From Confluentibacter sediminis (lineage in GTDB: Bacteria > Bacteroidota > Bacteroidia > Flavobacteriales > Flavobacteriaceae): DNA of 64,000 nt. The translations under genes and the position numbers were made by a program. The stretch covers positions 62,001 through 126,000 of the forward strand of contig NZ_QKPO01000012.1 in the NCBI RefSeq assembly GCF_003258355.1. Reading direction: 5' to 3'. Below the pieces are notes generated by a model. It was not told where the DNA came from, searched no databases, and was given only the letters and a program-made list of their open reading frames with translations. Within the stretch, counting starts at the first letter, position 1, and the number at the start of each line of letters is the position of its first letter. Below, one piece after another: positions 9,680 to 18,050 of this stretch.

Positions 9680-10614
9680 TGAAAATCCTCCATCTAGATA
9701 CCAATCACGAGCTTCTGATAAATCAACTTAATGATTTAGGATTTATCAATCATGAGGACTATACCTCATCAAAAGAAGCCATTGAAGCAAAAATTTCAGA
9801 TTACGAAGGCATCATTTTAAGAAGCAGATTCACTATAGACAAACAATTTTTGGATGCTGCAAAAAACCTAAAGTTTATTGGCCGTGTAGGGGCTGGTTTA
9901 GAAAATATTGATGGTGAATACGCCAAAACAATAGGTGTGGAATTAATTGCTGCGCCCGAAGGCAACAGAAATGCCGTTGGCGAACATGCTTTAGGGATGT
10001 TGTTGTCGCTTTTCAATAAACTTAATAAAGCAGATGTTGAAGTAAGACAGGGCAAATGGTTGCGAGAAAATAATCGAGGCATTGAACTTGATGGAAAAAC
10101 CGTTGGTATTATCGGTTACGGTAATATGGGTAAAGCTTTTGCCAAAAAGTTAAAAGGATTTGATGTTGACGTATTATGTTTTGATATTTTGGATAATGTA
10201 GAAGATGAGAATGCCAAACAAGTATCCTTACAAGAATTTCAAGAAAAAGCAGAGGTGTTGAGTTTGCATACGCCACAAACACCATTAACCTTGAACATGA
10301 TACATGCTGACTTTATCAACGCATTTAAAAAGCCATTTTGGTTTATAAATACAGCACGTGGCAAAAGTGTGGTAACCTCAGATTTAGTTTCCGCTTTAAA
10401 GTCTGGAAAAATTCTTGGAGCTGGATTGGATGTGTTAGAATATGAAAAAGCATCGTTTGAAGCATTATTTTCTTCTGAAATGCCAGAAGCGTTTCAATAT
10501 TTAATAAACGCACAAAATGTTATTTTATCCCCTCACGTAGCGGGCTGGACTATAGAAAGTAAAGAAAAACTAGCCCAAACGATTGTAGATAAAATCAAGG
10601 CTAAGTTTTGTTAA
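9679..10614 (+). CDS. D-isomer-specific 2-hydroxyacid dehydrogenase (SerA-like)
   Basis: 311 residues. The NAD-binding fold carries VGIIGYGNMGKAFAKKL (residue about 140), and the catalytic Arg, Glu and His positions are seen in NTARGKSVV, LDVLEYE and SPHVAGWT. It lacks the C-terminal ACT domain of long phosphoglycerate dehydrogenases. Reaction: NAD-dependent oxidation or reduction of a 2-hydroxy acid; 3-phosphoglycerate is the likely substrate by resemblance, but glyoxylate/hydroxypyruvate cannot be excluded. It overlaps mgtE by one base. A TAACTTTG box overlaps its stop codon and may drive the following 31-residue gene. Confidence 0.9.
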   Translation: MKILHLDTNHELLINQLNDLGFINHEDYTSSKEAIEAKISDYEGIILRSRFTIDKQFLDAAKNLKFIGRVGAGLENIDGEYAKTIGVELIAAPEGNRNAVGEHALGMLLSLFNKLNKADVEVRQGKWLRENNRGIELDGKTVGIIGYGNMGKAFAKKLKGFDVDVLCFDILDNVEDENAKQVSLQEFQEKAEVLSLHTPQTPLTLNMIHADFINAFKKPFWFINTARGKSVVTSDLVSALKSGKILGAGLDVLEYEKASFEALFSSEMPEAFQYLINAQNVILSPHVAGWTIESKEKLAQTIVDKIKAKFC

Positions 10615-10619
10615 CTTTG
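10612..10619 (+). promoter_or_regulatory. Putative -7 box overlapping a stop codon
   Basis: TAACTTTG fits TAnnTTTG exactly and shares its first three bases with the dehydrogenase stop codon. It lies 25 bases before the ATG of the 31-residue peptide gene. Confidence 0.3.
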
Positions 10620-10644
10620 CTCAACCAATTAATTAAAATCAATT

Positions 10645-10740
10645 ATGGAAACTTTAAGATTTATAAGCAGCAGAGGTGTTTTTTTGCTATTAGGCTTGGC
10701 TCTTATTATTGTTTATTTTAAAAGAAAAAACAAGAAATAA
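10645..10740 (+). CDS. 31-residue single-helix membrane peptide
   Basis: ATG at 10645, TAA at 10738-10740. The peptide has a short polar start (METLRFISSRG), one hydrophobic segment (VFLLLGLALIIVYF) and a basic tail (KRKNKK), the layout of a single-pass membrane peptide with a positive cytosolic end. It has its own -7-like box at 10612-10619. Its stop codon is immediately adjacent to the stop of the oppositely oriented oxygenase gene. No family is recognised and no function is assigned. Confidence 0.5.
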   Translation: METLRFISSRGVFLLLGLALIIVYFKRKNKK

Positions 10741-11382
10741 TTAGCGGGTTTTTAACCAACCGGTAATGCTTAATCGCTCTTTATTAACAGGTTTCACTTC
10801 ATGTTCAATAACCTGACTTTCAAAAATAACGACCCTGCCTGGAAACGGATAAATAATATTTTCGGTTTCTTCACCATTTTCATTTAAATATAATACCAAT
10901 TCACCGCCATTTTCTGGCAACCAACCATCTTCATTTAAATAACAGACAAATGATAATTTGCGCCTGTCATCATTTTGGAATGTATCAATATGTCGTTTGT
11001 AAAAAGTGCCTTTAGGATATAAAGCATAATGAAACTCTTTATGTAAAATACCTAAAAAGCATGTTTTATTAAGATAGTTTACTAGGCTATTTATCTTACT
11101 GAAGAATAATAATTCAGAAGTATCGGCTTTTGCTTCTTCCATCCACAAAATCACATCACCTCTGATAGACTTTATAATGGTTTCTTCAAAGCGATTGCCA
11201 ATAGCGGCTTTTTTAAAAGCATTTTCTTCATGTTTATTGAGCAAAGACTGTCTTAAAATAGCAACGTCTTCCGCAGAAAAAAAATCTTCGACTACACTAT
11301 ATTTTTTTGATAAAATATCTTCAATAATAGTTTCGTAAAGTGGATTTTCAACAAAATCAATATTCTCAAAAATGGATTCCAT
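10741..11382 (-). CDS. 2OG-Fe(II) oxygenase, prolyl 4-hydroxylase-like
   Basis: 213 residues. The C-terminal jelly-roll domain shows the iron-binding HxD (FYKRHIDTFQ, residue about 132), the distal His in SQVIEHEVKP and the 2-oxoglutarate-binding basic residue after it (KERLSITGWL). GGELVLYL lies between them, as in the P4H family. It would use Fe(II), O2 and 2-oxoglutarate to hydroxylate a substrate that the sequence does not reveal. It has no signal peptide, so it is cytosolic. It stands alone, divergent from the queD-like gene. Confidence 0.88.
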   Translation of the reverse strand: MESIFENIDFVENPLYETIIEDILSKKYSVVEDFFSAEDVAILRQSLLNKHEENAFKKAAIGNRFEETIIKSIRGDVILWMEEAKADTSELLFFSKINSLVNYLNKTCFLGILHKEFHYALYPKGTFYKRHIDTFQNDDRRKLSFVCYLNEDGWLPENGGELVLYLNENGEETENIIYPFPGRVVIFESQVIEHEVKPVNKERLSITGWLKTR

Positions 11383-11468
11383 AAAAGATAAAACACCAAT
11401 GTCTTAAGTCCACCATGAACAAAAGTGCGCAAATGTAATCTAAAAACGAATTGCTTTTACAAAATGAA

Positions 11469-11476
11469 TATCTTTG
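11469..11476 (+). promoter_or_regulatory. Putative -7 box for the queD-like gene
   Basis: TATCTTTG matches TAnnTTTG and ends 20 bases before the ATG at 11496. It favours that ATG over the in-frame TTG at 11451, which would lie upstream of the promoter. Confidence 0.4.
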
Positions 11477-11495
11477 CAGAATAAATACAACTTTA

Positions 11496-11948
11496 ATGAG
11501 TAACATACGCATTACAAAACAATTTTCTTTTGAAACGGGGCATGCCCTTTATGGCTACGATGGTAAATGTAAAAATGTACACGGACATAGCTATAAACTG
11601 TCGGTAACAGTAATAGGAACGCCTATTATGGATGATAAAAATGTGAAGTTTGGAATGGTGATTGATTTTGGGGATTTAAAGAAAATTGTAAAAGAAGAAA
11701 TTGTAGATGTGTTTGACCATGCCACTGTTTTTAATAAAAACACACCACATGTAGAACTTGCTAAAGCACTTGAAGATAGAGGACATAATGTGTTATTGGT
11801 AAATTACCAACCAACAAGTGAAATGATGGTGATTGATTTTTCAGAGAAAATAAAAAAACGATTGCCTAGCCATATAGAGTTACATTCTTTAAAACTTCAG
11901 GAAACCGATAGTTCTTTTGCTGAATGGTTTTCTTATGATAACGTTTAG
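11496..11948 (+). CDS. 6-pyruvoyl-tetrahydropterin synthase / QueD family protein
   Basis: 150 residues from the preferred ATG (the frame is open from a TTG at 11451, upstream of a -7 box). Zinc-binding histidines appear in FSFETGHALYG and NVHGHSYKL, the usual T-fold pattern; the catalytic Cys is in KCKNVHGH. VIDFGDLK and DHATVFN further support the family. By family knowledge it makes 6-carboxy-tetrahydropterin for queuosine or a related pterin. Other queuosine genes are not in the window, so the exact product is inferred. It is followed by lpxH after 27 bases. Confidence 0.9.
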   Translation: MSNIRITKQFSFETGHALYGYDGKCKNVHGHSYKLSVTVIGTPIMDDKNVKFGMVIDFGDLKKIVKEEIVDVFDHATVFNKNTPHVELAKALEDRGHNVLLVNYQPTSEMMVIDFSEKIKKRLPSHIELHSLKLQETDSSFAEWFSYDNV

Positions 11949-11963
11949 GCAATAAACATTTTC

Positions 11964-11971
11964 TATATTTA
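11964..11971 (+). promoter_or_regulatory. Putative -7 box 4 bases from the lpxH start
   Basis: TATATTTA, followed by ACAAC and the ATG. Exact 15-base match to 5279-5293 upstream of the TPR gene. A weak TTTAG at about 11945 could be the -33 element. Confidence 0.35.
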
Positions 11972-11975
11972 CAAC

Positions 11976-12728
11976 ATGCAAATTCCAAAAGGAAAAAAAA
12001 TATACTTCGCATCCGATAATCATTTGGGAGCACCAACAACTGAAGCATCACGTCCTCGTGAACAAAAGTTTGTAGCTTGGTTAGATACGATAAAAGAAGA
12101 TGCCGCTGCTATATTCCTTTTAGGAGATTTATTCGATTTTTGGTTTGAATATAAAAAAGTAGTGCCTAAAGGCTTCACCAGAACACTTGGCAAACTTGCT
12201 GAAATATCAGACTCTGGAATTCCCATCTATTATTTTGTTGGTAATCACGATTTATGGATGCATGGCTATTTTGAAGAAGAATTGAATATCCCTGTTTATC
12301 ATAAACCAAAAGAATTTACCTTTAACGACAAGGTTTTTTTTATCGGTCATGGTGATGGTTTAGGCCCTGGAGATAAAGGTTACAAGCGCATGAAAAAAGT
12401 ATTTACCAATCCCTTTTTCAGATGGCTGTTTAGATGGTCACATCCTGATATTGGGATGCGTATTGCTCAATATCTTTCGGTTAAAAACAAATTGATTTCT
12501 GGGGATGACGATGCGACGTTTTTAGGAGAAGATAATGAATGGTTGGTGCAGTACAGTAAAAAGAAACTAGAAGATAAGCATCGCGATTATTTTGTATTTG
12601 GTCACCGACATTTACCTTTAGAAATTCAATTAAACACGACTTCGAAATACATTAATCTTGGCGATTGGATTTCCTATTACACTTACGGTGTTTTTGATGG
12701 GGAGACTTTTGAACTTAAAAAGTTTTAA
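11976..12728 (+). CDS. lpxH: UDP-2,3-diacylglucosamine hydrolase (lipid A synthesis)
   Basis: 250 residues. Hydrolyses UDP-2,3-diacylglucosamine to lipid X at the inner face of the inner membrane. The calcineurin-like metallophosphoesterase motifs are seen in order: FASDNHLG, LGDLFDFWFEY, FVGNHDLWM, GHGDGLGPGD and VFGHRHLP. The length is near that of E. coli LpxH (240). The 3' end overlaps the convergent MFS gene by four bases. The lpxH assignment over other members of the superfamily rests on the FDFW and NHDLW contexts. Confidence 0.9.
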   Translation: MQIPKGKKIYFASDNHLGAPTTEASRPREQKFVAWLDTIKEDAAAIFLLGDLFDFWFEYKKVVPKGFTRTLGKLAEISDSGIPIYYFVGNHDLWMHGYFEEELNIPVYHKPKEFTFNDKVFFIGHGDGLGPGDKGYKRMKKVFTNPFFRWLFRWSHPDIGMRIAQYLSVKNKLISGDDDATFLGEDNEWLVQYSKKKLEDKHRDYFVFGHRHLPLEIQLNTTSKYINLGDWISYYTYGVFDGETFELKKF

Positions 12729-13990
12729 GAATTCTCATGGTCTTCCATGTCTTTAGTTAAATCCAATTTCCTGAAAGATGGCGATACTATACCTGTTGTT
12801 ACAACAGTTATCAAAGTCATAGTACCTCCAAAAACTACTGCGGTTACCGTTCCAAAAAGTTTGGCGGTTAAGCCACTTTCAAAAGCACCCAATTCATTTG
12901 ATGAACCTACAAACATGGAATTTACAGATGAAACTCGTCCGCGCATATGGTCTGGTGTTTTAATTTGTAAAATGGTTTGTCGTACCACCATAGATACACC
13001 GTCTGTAACACCACTAAAAAAGAGGGCAATAACCGAAATCCAAAAGATAGAAGACAATCCAAATACAATAATGCTAAGGCCAAACCCAAAAACGGCCACC
13101 AATAATTTCATGCCTGCATTTTTGCTAATGGGAATATGGGCGGTAATCATTAAGGTTATAAAAGCACCCACAGCTGGTGCAGCACGTAATATTCCAAAGC
13201 CTTCACTGCCTACTTTTAAAATATCTTGGGCAAAAACAGGCAAAAGAGCGATGGCTCCTCCAAATAAAACGGCGATCATATCCAATGTCATGGCTCCTAA
13301 AATGGCTTTGGTTTTAAAAACAAACCGTACACCCTCTTTCAAACTTTCAACAATTGGTTCTCCAATTTTAGGGTTTAAAATAGGTTTGCGTTTTATTTGA
13401 AGCAATATCATTAACGATAGAACAATCAATCCGAAAATAATGCAAAGCGACCAATGCACACCTATCCAGCCAATGGAAAAACCTCCAAATGCAGGGCCTA
13501 AAACCGATGCCATTTGCCATGTAGAACTGTTCCAGGTAGCAGCATTGGGATACGCTTTTTTGGGAACAATTAAAGCAACTAAAGAGAAAATAGTGGGACC
13601 AAAAAAGGAACGCAAAAATCCACCAAAAAAAACCAAAGCATACACACTATATAAAATGGTTTTTGTTGACCAATCGGCTACTATTATTGGCCAAGTAAGT
13701 AAAAACAAACCAAAACTTATGAATGAAAAAGCACCTATACACAAAGCTAAAAGATTTCGTTTTTCTTTCTGGTCTACAATGTGTCCTGCGAATAATGCCA
13801 TAGTAAAAGCTGGGATTATTTCCATTAAGCCAATAACGCCTAACGATAAGGGATCTTTGGTTAAACTATAAACTTCCCATTCTATAATAACAAATTGCAT
13901 GGACCATCCAAATATGAGTAAAAAACGTACTAATAAAAAAATATTGAATTCTCTAAACCTTAGAGCCGCGTAGGGATCTGTTTTTGCCAT
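12725..13990 (-). CDS. Major facilitator superfamily transporter
   Basis: 421 residues with about twelve hydrophobic segments and a central loop near residues 190-215, the layout of an MFS efflux permease (MFS_3/EntS-like type). It begins with a cytosolic start (MAKTDPYAALRFREFNIFL) and shows a conserved-type loop, DHMRGRVSSVNSMFVG, near residue 350. The substrate cannot be deduced. It lies 33 bases beyond the 5' end of recJ's stop-proximal region in a minus-strand run, downstream of recJ, and converges on lpxH. Confidence 0.88.
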   Translation of the reverse strand: MAKTDPYAALRFREFNIFLLVRFLLIFGWSMQFVIIEWEVYSLTKDPLSLGVIGLMEIIPAFTMALFAGHIVDQKEKRNLLALCIGAFSFISFGLFLLTWPIIVADWSTKTILYSVYALVFFGGFLRSFFGPTIFSLVALIVPKKAYPNAATWNSSTWQMASVLGPAFGGFSIGWIGVHWSLCIIFGLIVLSLMILLQIKRKPILNPKIGEPIVESLKEGVRFVFKTKAILGAMTLDMIAVLFGGAIALLPVFAQDILKVGSEGFGILRAAPAVGAFITLMITAHIPISKNAGMKLLVAVFGFGLSIIVFGLSSIFWISVIALFFSGVTDGVSMVVRQTILQIKTPDHMRGRVSSVNSMFVGSSNELGAFESGLTAKLFGTVTAVVFGGTMTLITVVTTGIVSPSFRKLDLTKDMEDHENS

Positions 13991-14023
13991 ATATATCTTA
14001 AAAATTTGGGAATTATTATAATT

Positions 14024-15718
14024 TTATTGAGTTTCAATATCCCGTAATTTAAGCTGAAGAGATACATTTCCTTGCCATTCATTTTCATCAATAGAATAAA
14101 CAGCCTTGAACGTCTTACCCCCTGAAATAATATCTAATTTGTCTCCCAAGCCAAATCCAATAGCGACTAATTTGTTTGATTGAGGTTGTTCAACGGTAAT
14201 CCTTAAATGGGTTTTATCTTCGCCAACACATTTTCCATAACCCGTATCTTTTAAGTTTTCGGTCATAAACAAAGGTGTCATGTTTTCTGGGCCAAAAGGG
14301 GCTAATTGTTTTAAAATTCTATAAAATTTTGGTGTGATGTCGTCTAAATCAATTTGAGTATCTATTTTAATTTCAGGAATTAATAGCGTTTTATCAATGG
14401 TTTTGGTAACCTCATCTTCAAAAGCTTGTTTAAACGCTTCATAGTTTTCTTCTTTCAATGTTAATCCAGCAGCATACTTATGTCCGCCAAACTGTTCAAT
14501 ATATTGGCTACAATTTTCCAAGGCATTGTAAACATCAAAACCTTTTACCGAACGAGCAGAAGCGGCTAGTACATCCCCGCTTTTGGTAAAAACCAAAGTG
14601 GGTCTATAATACGTTTCGGTTAATCGAGAAGCCACAATACCAATAACACCTTTATGCCAATTTTTATTGTAAACAACAGTAGTAAGGCGGTTCTGTTCTT
14701 TTTGTTCTTCAATTTGCTTAAGAGCTTCTTCTGTAATTTGCTTATCTGTTTCACGGCGATCTAGATTATAGGAGTTGATTTGTAAGGCGTATTTAGCGGC
14801 TAATGTTCCATCTTCTTCAGTTAATAAAGCCACTGCGAAATTACCGTGTTCCATACGTCCGGCCGCATTGATTCTTGGTGCGATAGCAAAAACAACATCG
14901 GTGATGGTGAGTTCGGTTTTTTCAATTTGATTTAAAATAGCTTTAATACCGGGTCTTGGATTTGTATTGATTATTTCTAAACCAAAACAAGTTAGCACTC
15001 TATTTTCCCCTGTAATAGGAACAATATCTGCTCCAATGGCAATAGCCACTAAATCTAAATATTCTGTCAAATCTTCGGCTGTTTTTCCTTGTTTAGAGGC
15101 TAATGCTTGAATTAATTTAAAGCCAACACCACAACCGCATAATTCTTTATATGGATAGGTGCAATCGTCCCGTTTTGGATCTAAAACTGCCACAGCATTC
15201 GGAAGTTCGGCCGATGGTCGATGATGGTCACAAATTATAAAATCGATCCCTAGATTTTTGGCATATTCTACCTTTTCAGCGGCTTTTATACCACAATCTA
15301 AGGTTATAATTAATGTGAAATCATTTTCTAAAGCAAAGTTGATGCCTTTATAAGAAACTCCATAACCTTCATCATATCTATTGGGAATATAGGTATATAC
15401 TAATGGATGAATGGTTTTTAAATAGGATGCCATTAAGGCAACAGATGTTGTGCCATCGACATCATAATCGCCATAGACCAAAATGTTTTCTTTATTGGTA
15501 ATGGCTTTTTCAATGCGCGCAACGGCTTTATCCATATCTTTCATTAAGAATGGATCATGTAAATCCCTCAAACTAGGTCTAAAAAATCGTTTAGCATCTT
15601 CATAGGTGTCTATACCGCGTTGCAATAACAACGTAGCAATAATATCATCTACTTGTAGCGATGATTTTAAAGACTTCAATTTATCGGAATCTGGTTTTGG
15701 TTTAAGTGTCCAACGCAT
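14024..15718 (-). CDS. recJ: Single-stranded-DNA-specific exonuclease RecJ
   Basis: 564 residues, the usual length. A 5'-3' exonuclease acting on ssDNA in RecF-pathway recombination and mismatch repair. Catalytic DHH-family motifs are VYGDYDVDGTTSVAL (residue about 80), TLDCGIKA, ICDHHRP and LDPKRDDCTYP; the DHHA1 region contains GVIGIVASRL and QFGGHKYAAGLT. The start ATG at 15716-15718 follows the OsmC gene by 28 bases, so it may be cotranscribed with it. Confidence 0.96.
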   Translation of the reverse strand: MRWTLKPKPDSDKLKSLKSSLQVDDIIATLLLQRGIDTYEDAKRFFRPSLRDLHDPFLMKDMDKAVARIEKAITNKENILVYGDYDVDGTTSVALMASYLKTIHPLVYTYIPNRYDEGYGVSYKGINFALENDFTLIITLDCGIKAAEKVEYAKNLGIDFIICDHHRPSAELPNAVAVLDPKRDDCTYPYKELCGCGVGFKLIQALASKQGKTAEDLTEYLDLVAIAIGADIVPITGENRVLTCFGLEIINTNPRPGIKAILNQIEKTELTITDVVFAIAPRINAAGRMEHGNFAVALLTEEDGTLAAKYALQINSYNLDRRETDKQITEEALKQIEEQKEQNRLTTVVYNKNWHKGVIGIVASRLTETYYRPTLVFTKSGDVLAASARSVKGFDVYNALENCSQYIEQFGGHKYAAGLTLKEENYEAFKQAFEDEVTKTIDKTLLIPEIKIDTQIDLDDITPKFYRILKQLAPFGPENMTPLFMTENLKDTGYGKCVGEDKTHLRITVEQPQSNKLVAIGFGLGDKLDIISGGKTFKAVYSIDENEWQGNVSLQLKLRDIETQ

Positions 15719-15746
15719 TTTGCCTAGTTATTTACTTAAAGAAAAC

Positions 15747-16169
15747 TTATTTTTTATGAAAATGCGTTTCTACGTTTAACTCAGAAAACTGGCGGAACAT
15801 TTCCATAACACCGCAATATTTTTCTACTGATAAATCGACTGCGCGTTGTAGTTTTTTTTCATTTAAATCACGTCCTGAAAAATGAAAGTGCATAGCCACA
15901 TTGTCGTAGTATTTTGGATCTTCTTCGGTAAGATTGGCATCGATTTCAATTTTAAAATCATCAACCTCGAGTTTCATTTTTTTAATTAGTGATGCCACAT
16001 CCAATCCTGAACAACCTGCCAATGCAGAAAGCATTAAGGCTTTTGGTCTGTAGCCTTCGCTGTTGCCACCATTTTCTGGACCAGCATCAATAAATAAATT
16101 ATGTCCAGACGGGTTGGTGCTTTCAAACTTCATGTTGCCCAACCAGGTTGTTGTAATAAGATTTGTCAT
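15747..16169 (-). CDS. OsmC family peroxiredoxin-like protein
   Basis: 140 residues starting at the ATG at 16167-16169 (MTNLITTTWLGN). The frame stays open to 16265, but the extra 32 codons cross an intergenic repeat (16229-16253), so the longer start is rejected. It shows the OsmC-like pattern ALMLSALAGCSGLDVASLIKK with the first peroxidatic-type Cys and a second Cys in VEKYCGVMEMF. OsmC/Ohr proteins reduce organic hydroperoxides; the specific substrate here is not known. It precedes recJ on the same strand. Confidence 0.88.
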   Translation of the reverse strand: MTNLITTTWLGNMKFESTNPSGHNLFIDAGPENGGNSEGYRPKALMLSALAGCSGLDVASLIKKMKLEVDDFKIEIDANLTEEDPKYYDNVAMHFHFSGRDLNEKKLQRAVDLSVEKYCGVMEMFRQFSELNVETHFHKK

Positions 16170-16539
16170 GTTAAAATGCTTTGATGATTGTAAAACAAAA
16201 TTACGGATTAATTGGGAATAATTGATTTGTCTTTCCTGCGAAGGTAGGAATCCTTTTTTCGCCACGAATACACGAATGAAATGTTAAGAAGTTTATTATA
16301 AGTGTGCGGTTTTTTTAGTCAAACTCATAATCGTTGGAAACTACCGAAACTGTGCATTAGAAAGGTGAAAAAATATTTGTATGTGTAATATTTTTGATTA
16401 AAGAAGTCAGCCTTAGGACATTTAGAACGGTGTAGAGAAAAAATTAAAGCGGTTTTTTTTAATTTTCGAGGCAGAGTTCATTTCATGTCTTAAAACAATC
16501 CAAAGGACTGAGTTGCTTTAAATTAAAATATTAGAAATT
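16170..16539. other. Gene-poor spacer with repeat remnants
   Basis: 370 bases without a supportable gene. It holds the repeat at 16229-16253, a CGCCACGAATACACGAAT string (16260-16277) of the kind that recurs in flavobacterial spacers, and an AT-rich inverted repeat near 16441-16470 (AAAATTAAA/TTTAATTTT). Nothing else is recognisable. Confidence 0.4.
16229..16253 (+). repeat. Short intergenic repeat, GTC.TTC...GGAATCC type, copy 2
   Basis: 25 bases, with TTCCTGCGAAGGTAGGAA as an imperfect palindrome in the centre. It shares GGTAGGAATCC with the copy at 7437-7461. Confidence 0.5.
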
Positions 16540-16686
16540 ATGGAAAATAAAGTCTCTATTCACATTCCAATTCCAAAGTTTACTTGGAGGTTAATTATAG
16601 CTATTGTATTAATTATATTAGCTTGTAAACTAGATCCTAATAATGGATATGAAATACTAAAGGAATTTATTAAAAACTATAAATAA
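16540..16686 (+). CDS. 48-residue putative membrane peptide
   Basis: ATG at 16540, TAA at 16684-16686. An N-terminal polar part (MENKVSIHIPIPKFTWR) is followed by a hydrophobic segment (LIIAIVLIILAC) and a charged tail (EILKEFIKNYK). It is predicted to be a single-pass membrane peptide with no recognised family. It is followed 45 bases later by a second small hydrophobic gene on the same strand. The coding call rests on the start codon context (A-rich leader) and the membrane-peptide layout; it could be fortuitous in an AT-rich spacer. Confidence 0.4.
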   Translation: MENKVSIHIPIPKFTWRLIIAIVLIILACKLDPNNGYEILKEFIKNYK

Positions 16687-16731
16687 ATGACTTCTTCTTA
16701 CCAACTTAAATAACACTTTAATTTGTCACTG

Positions 16732-16893
16732 ATGATTAATATTGACGTCAACATACTATCAAAGTTAAAGGGAAAATATTTTCATAAAAGCATTTTATGT
16801 ATAACAATTGCTGTTGTTATTATTGTAGTTATTTTGGCTCTTCTTATTATTTTTTTTACTGAGAAAGTAACAAAATTTATTCAGGTCTTATGA
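16732..16893 (+). CDS. 53-residue putative membrane peptide
   Basis: ATG at 16732, TGA at 16891-16893. A basic amphipathic start (MINIDVNILSKLKGKYFHK) precedes a long hydrophobic run (ITIAVVIIVVILALLIIFF) and a short tail (TEKVTKFIQVL). It pairs with the 48-residue gene just upstream in an otherwise degenerate patch. No homology is recognised; a small-membrane-peptide role is inference. There is no visible terminator after it. Confidence 0.4.
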   Translation: MINIDVNILSKLKGKYFHKSILCITIAVVIIVVILALLIIFFTEKVTKFIQVL

Positions 16894-17000
16894 TATAATA
16901 GATTTTTTTTGCGGCAGTGGAGAATTTCTAATGAAGGTATAAAGATGTCTTCGTTTAATGGTTTGATATTTGGATGTTCACCTCGTCAAGCTTAAAAACA

Positions 17001-17345
17001 CTACTTCTCTTTAAGAGGCATATCATCAAACACCAAACTCTCAAATCCTGTTTTCATAAAGTTTCTAATATTCTGATGGCCGCTGCCATTAGGGTCGTTT
17101 AATACCTCTTCAAAATAGTATTTGCCAAAACAAGCCAAAGTCTCGTTTTTAGTAAAGCCTTGTAGTTTCGCAAATGCCAATAATTTACAAGACCCTGAAT
17201 TTTCACCTACATTATTATATAACTCGCCATTTTTAAACCCAGTTGGTGTAAATTCGTAATGAGATTCAATAATGTTTATAGTTTCATGAAACTCGATGGC
17301 TTCAGGAGTCTGTTTTAATTTGTTTAGGAATGTTTCTAATGTCAT
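17001..17345 (-). CDS. HopJ type III effector-like family protein
   Basis: 114 residues similar to the HopJ family (ETINIIESHYEFTPTGFKNG, NVGENSGSCKLLAFAKLQG, NPNGSGHQNIRNF). Despite the family name, homologues are widespread in marine bacteria that lack type III secretion, and none is visible here, so an effector role is unlikely. The biochemical function is unknown. It lies 27 bases after rsmI on the same strand, probably as the last gene of a three-gene run. Confidence 0.85.
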   Translation of the reverse strand: MTLETFLNKLKQTPEAIEFHETINIIESHYEFTPTGFKNGELYNNVGENSGSCKLLAFAKLQGFTKNETLACFGKYYFEEVLNDPNGSGHQNIRNFMKTGFESLVFDDMPLKEK

Positions 17346-17372
17346 TTTTAAAACTTTGTAGAAATATTGAGG

Positions 17373-18047
17373 TTACTTGTTTTTGCCTGAAACCACAATC
17401 ACAATTTCCCCTTTTGGAGGCTTGGTGGTATAATATTCTAAAACCTCTTTGGCTGTGCCTCGAATGGTTTCTTCGTATAGTTTTGTCAATTCTCTAGAAA
17501 CGGATACTTGTCTGTCGTCTCCAAAATATTCACAAAAATGAGCTAAGGTTTTAATTAATTTATGTGGACTTTCATAAAAAATAATGGTTCTTGTTTCTTC
17601 AGCTAATAACAACAATCGGGTTTGTCTTCCTTTTTTCACAGGTAAGAAACCTTCAAAAACAAACTTATCGTTTGGTAAACCAGAATTCACTAAAGCAGGC
17701 ACAAAGGCTGTAGCTCCTGGTAAACAATCGACTTCAATCCCATGTTCAATGCAAGCGCGGGTTAATAAAAATCCAGGGTCAGAAATAGCAGGTGTTCCAG
17801 CATCACTGATTAAAGCAACAGAAGTGCCACTTTTTAATTTATTAATCAGATTTTCAACCGTTTTATGCTCATTATGCATATGATGTGATTGCATATGTGT
17901 AGAAATGTCGAAGTGCTTTAAAAGTTTCCCTGATGTTCTAGTGTCTTCCGCAAGAATTAAATCAACTTCTTTTAAAACATCTAATGCACGAAGGGTGATG
18001 TCTTTTAAATTTCCAATAGGCGTTGGAACAAGGTAAAGTTTACTCAT
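17373..18047 (-). CDS. rsmI: 16S rRNA (cytidine-1402-2'-O)-methyltransferase
   Basis: 224 residues. Uses S-adenosylmethionine to 2'-O-methylate C1402 in the decoding centre. Tetrapyrrole-methylase-fold motifs seen are LYLVPTPIGNLKDITLRAL at the N-terminus, AEDTRTSGKLLKHF, LISDAGTPAISDPGF and ESPHKLIKTL. It is shorter than E. coli RsmI (286) because the C-terminal extra domain is absent, as usual in Bacteroidota. It starts 3 bases after the stop of the upstream hypothetical gene. Confidence 0.95.
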   Translation of the reverse strand: MSKLYLVPTPIGNLKDITLRALDVLKEVDLILAEDTRTSGKLLKHFDISTHMQSHHMHNEHKTVENLINKLKSGTSVALISDAGTPAISDPGFLLTRACIEHGIEVDCLPGATAFVPALVNSGLPNDKFVFEGFLPVKKGRQTRLLLLAEETRTIIFYESPHKLIKTLAHFCEYFGDDRQVSVSRELTKLYEETIRGTAKEVLEYYTTKPPKGEIVIVVSGKNK

Positions 18048-18050
18048 CCG

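Noticed and set aside
11451..11495. TTG start 15 codons upstream of the queD-like gene
   Set aside because: It precedes a TATCTTTG -7 box, and the extra residues do not match the family start.
12747..13871. Two long plus-strand frames (217 and 143 codons) opposite the MFS gene
   Set aside because: They lie wholly antisense to a clear transporter gene and show Pro/Lys-rich composition typical of antisense frames.
16170..16265. Longer OsmC start at 16265
   Set aside because: It would translate through the 25-base intergenic repeat; the family start matches the ATG at 16167-16169.
16901..16942. Short frame reading DFFCGSGEFLMKV, similar to DNA methyltransferase motif I
   Set aside because: Only about 13 residues with no flanking similarity and an immediate stop; it contains an eight-T run. 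Too short to call a methylase remnant.
17001..17345. Type III secretion effector role for the HopJ-family gene
   Set aside because: No type III secretion genes are in the window and the family is widespread in free-living marine bacteria; the name is historical.
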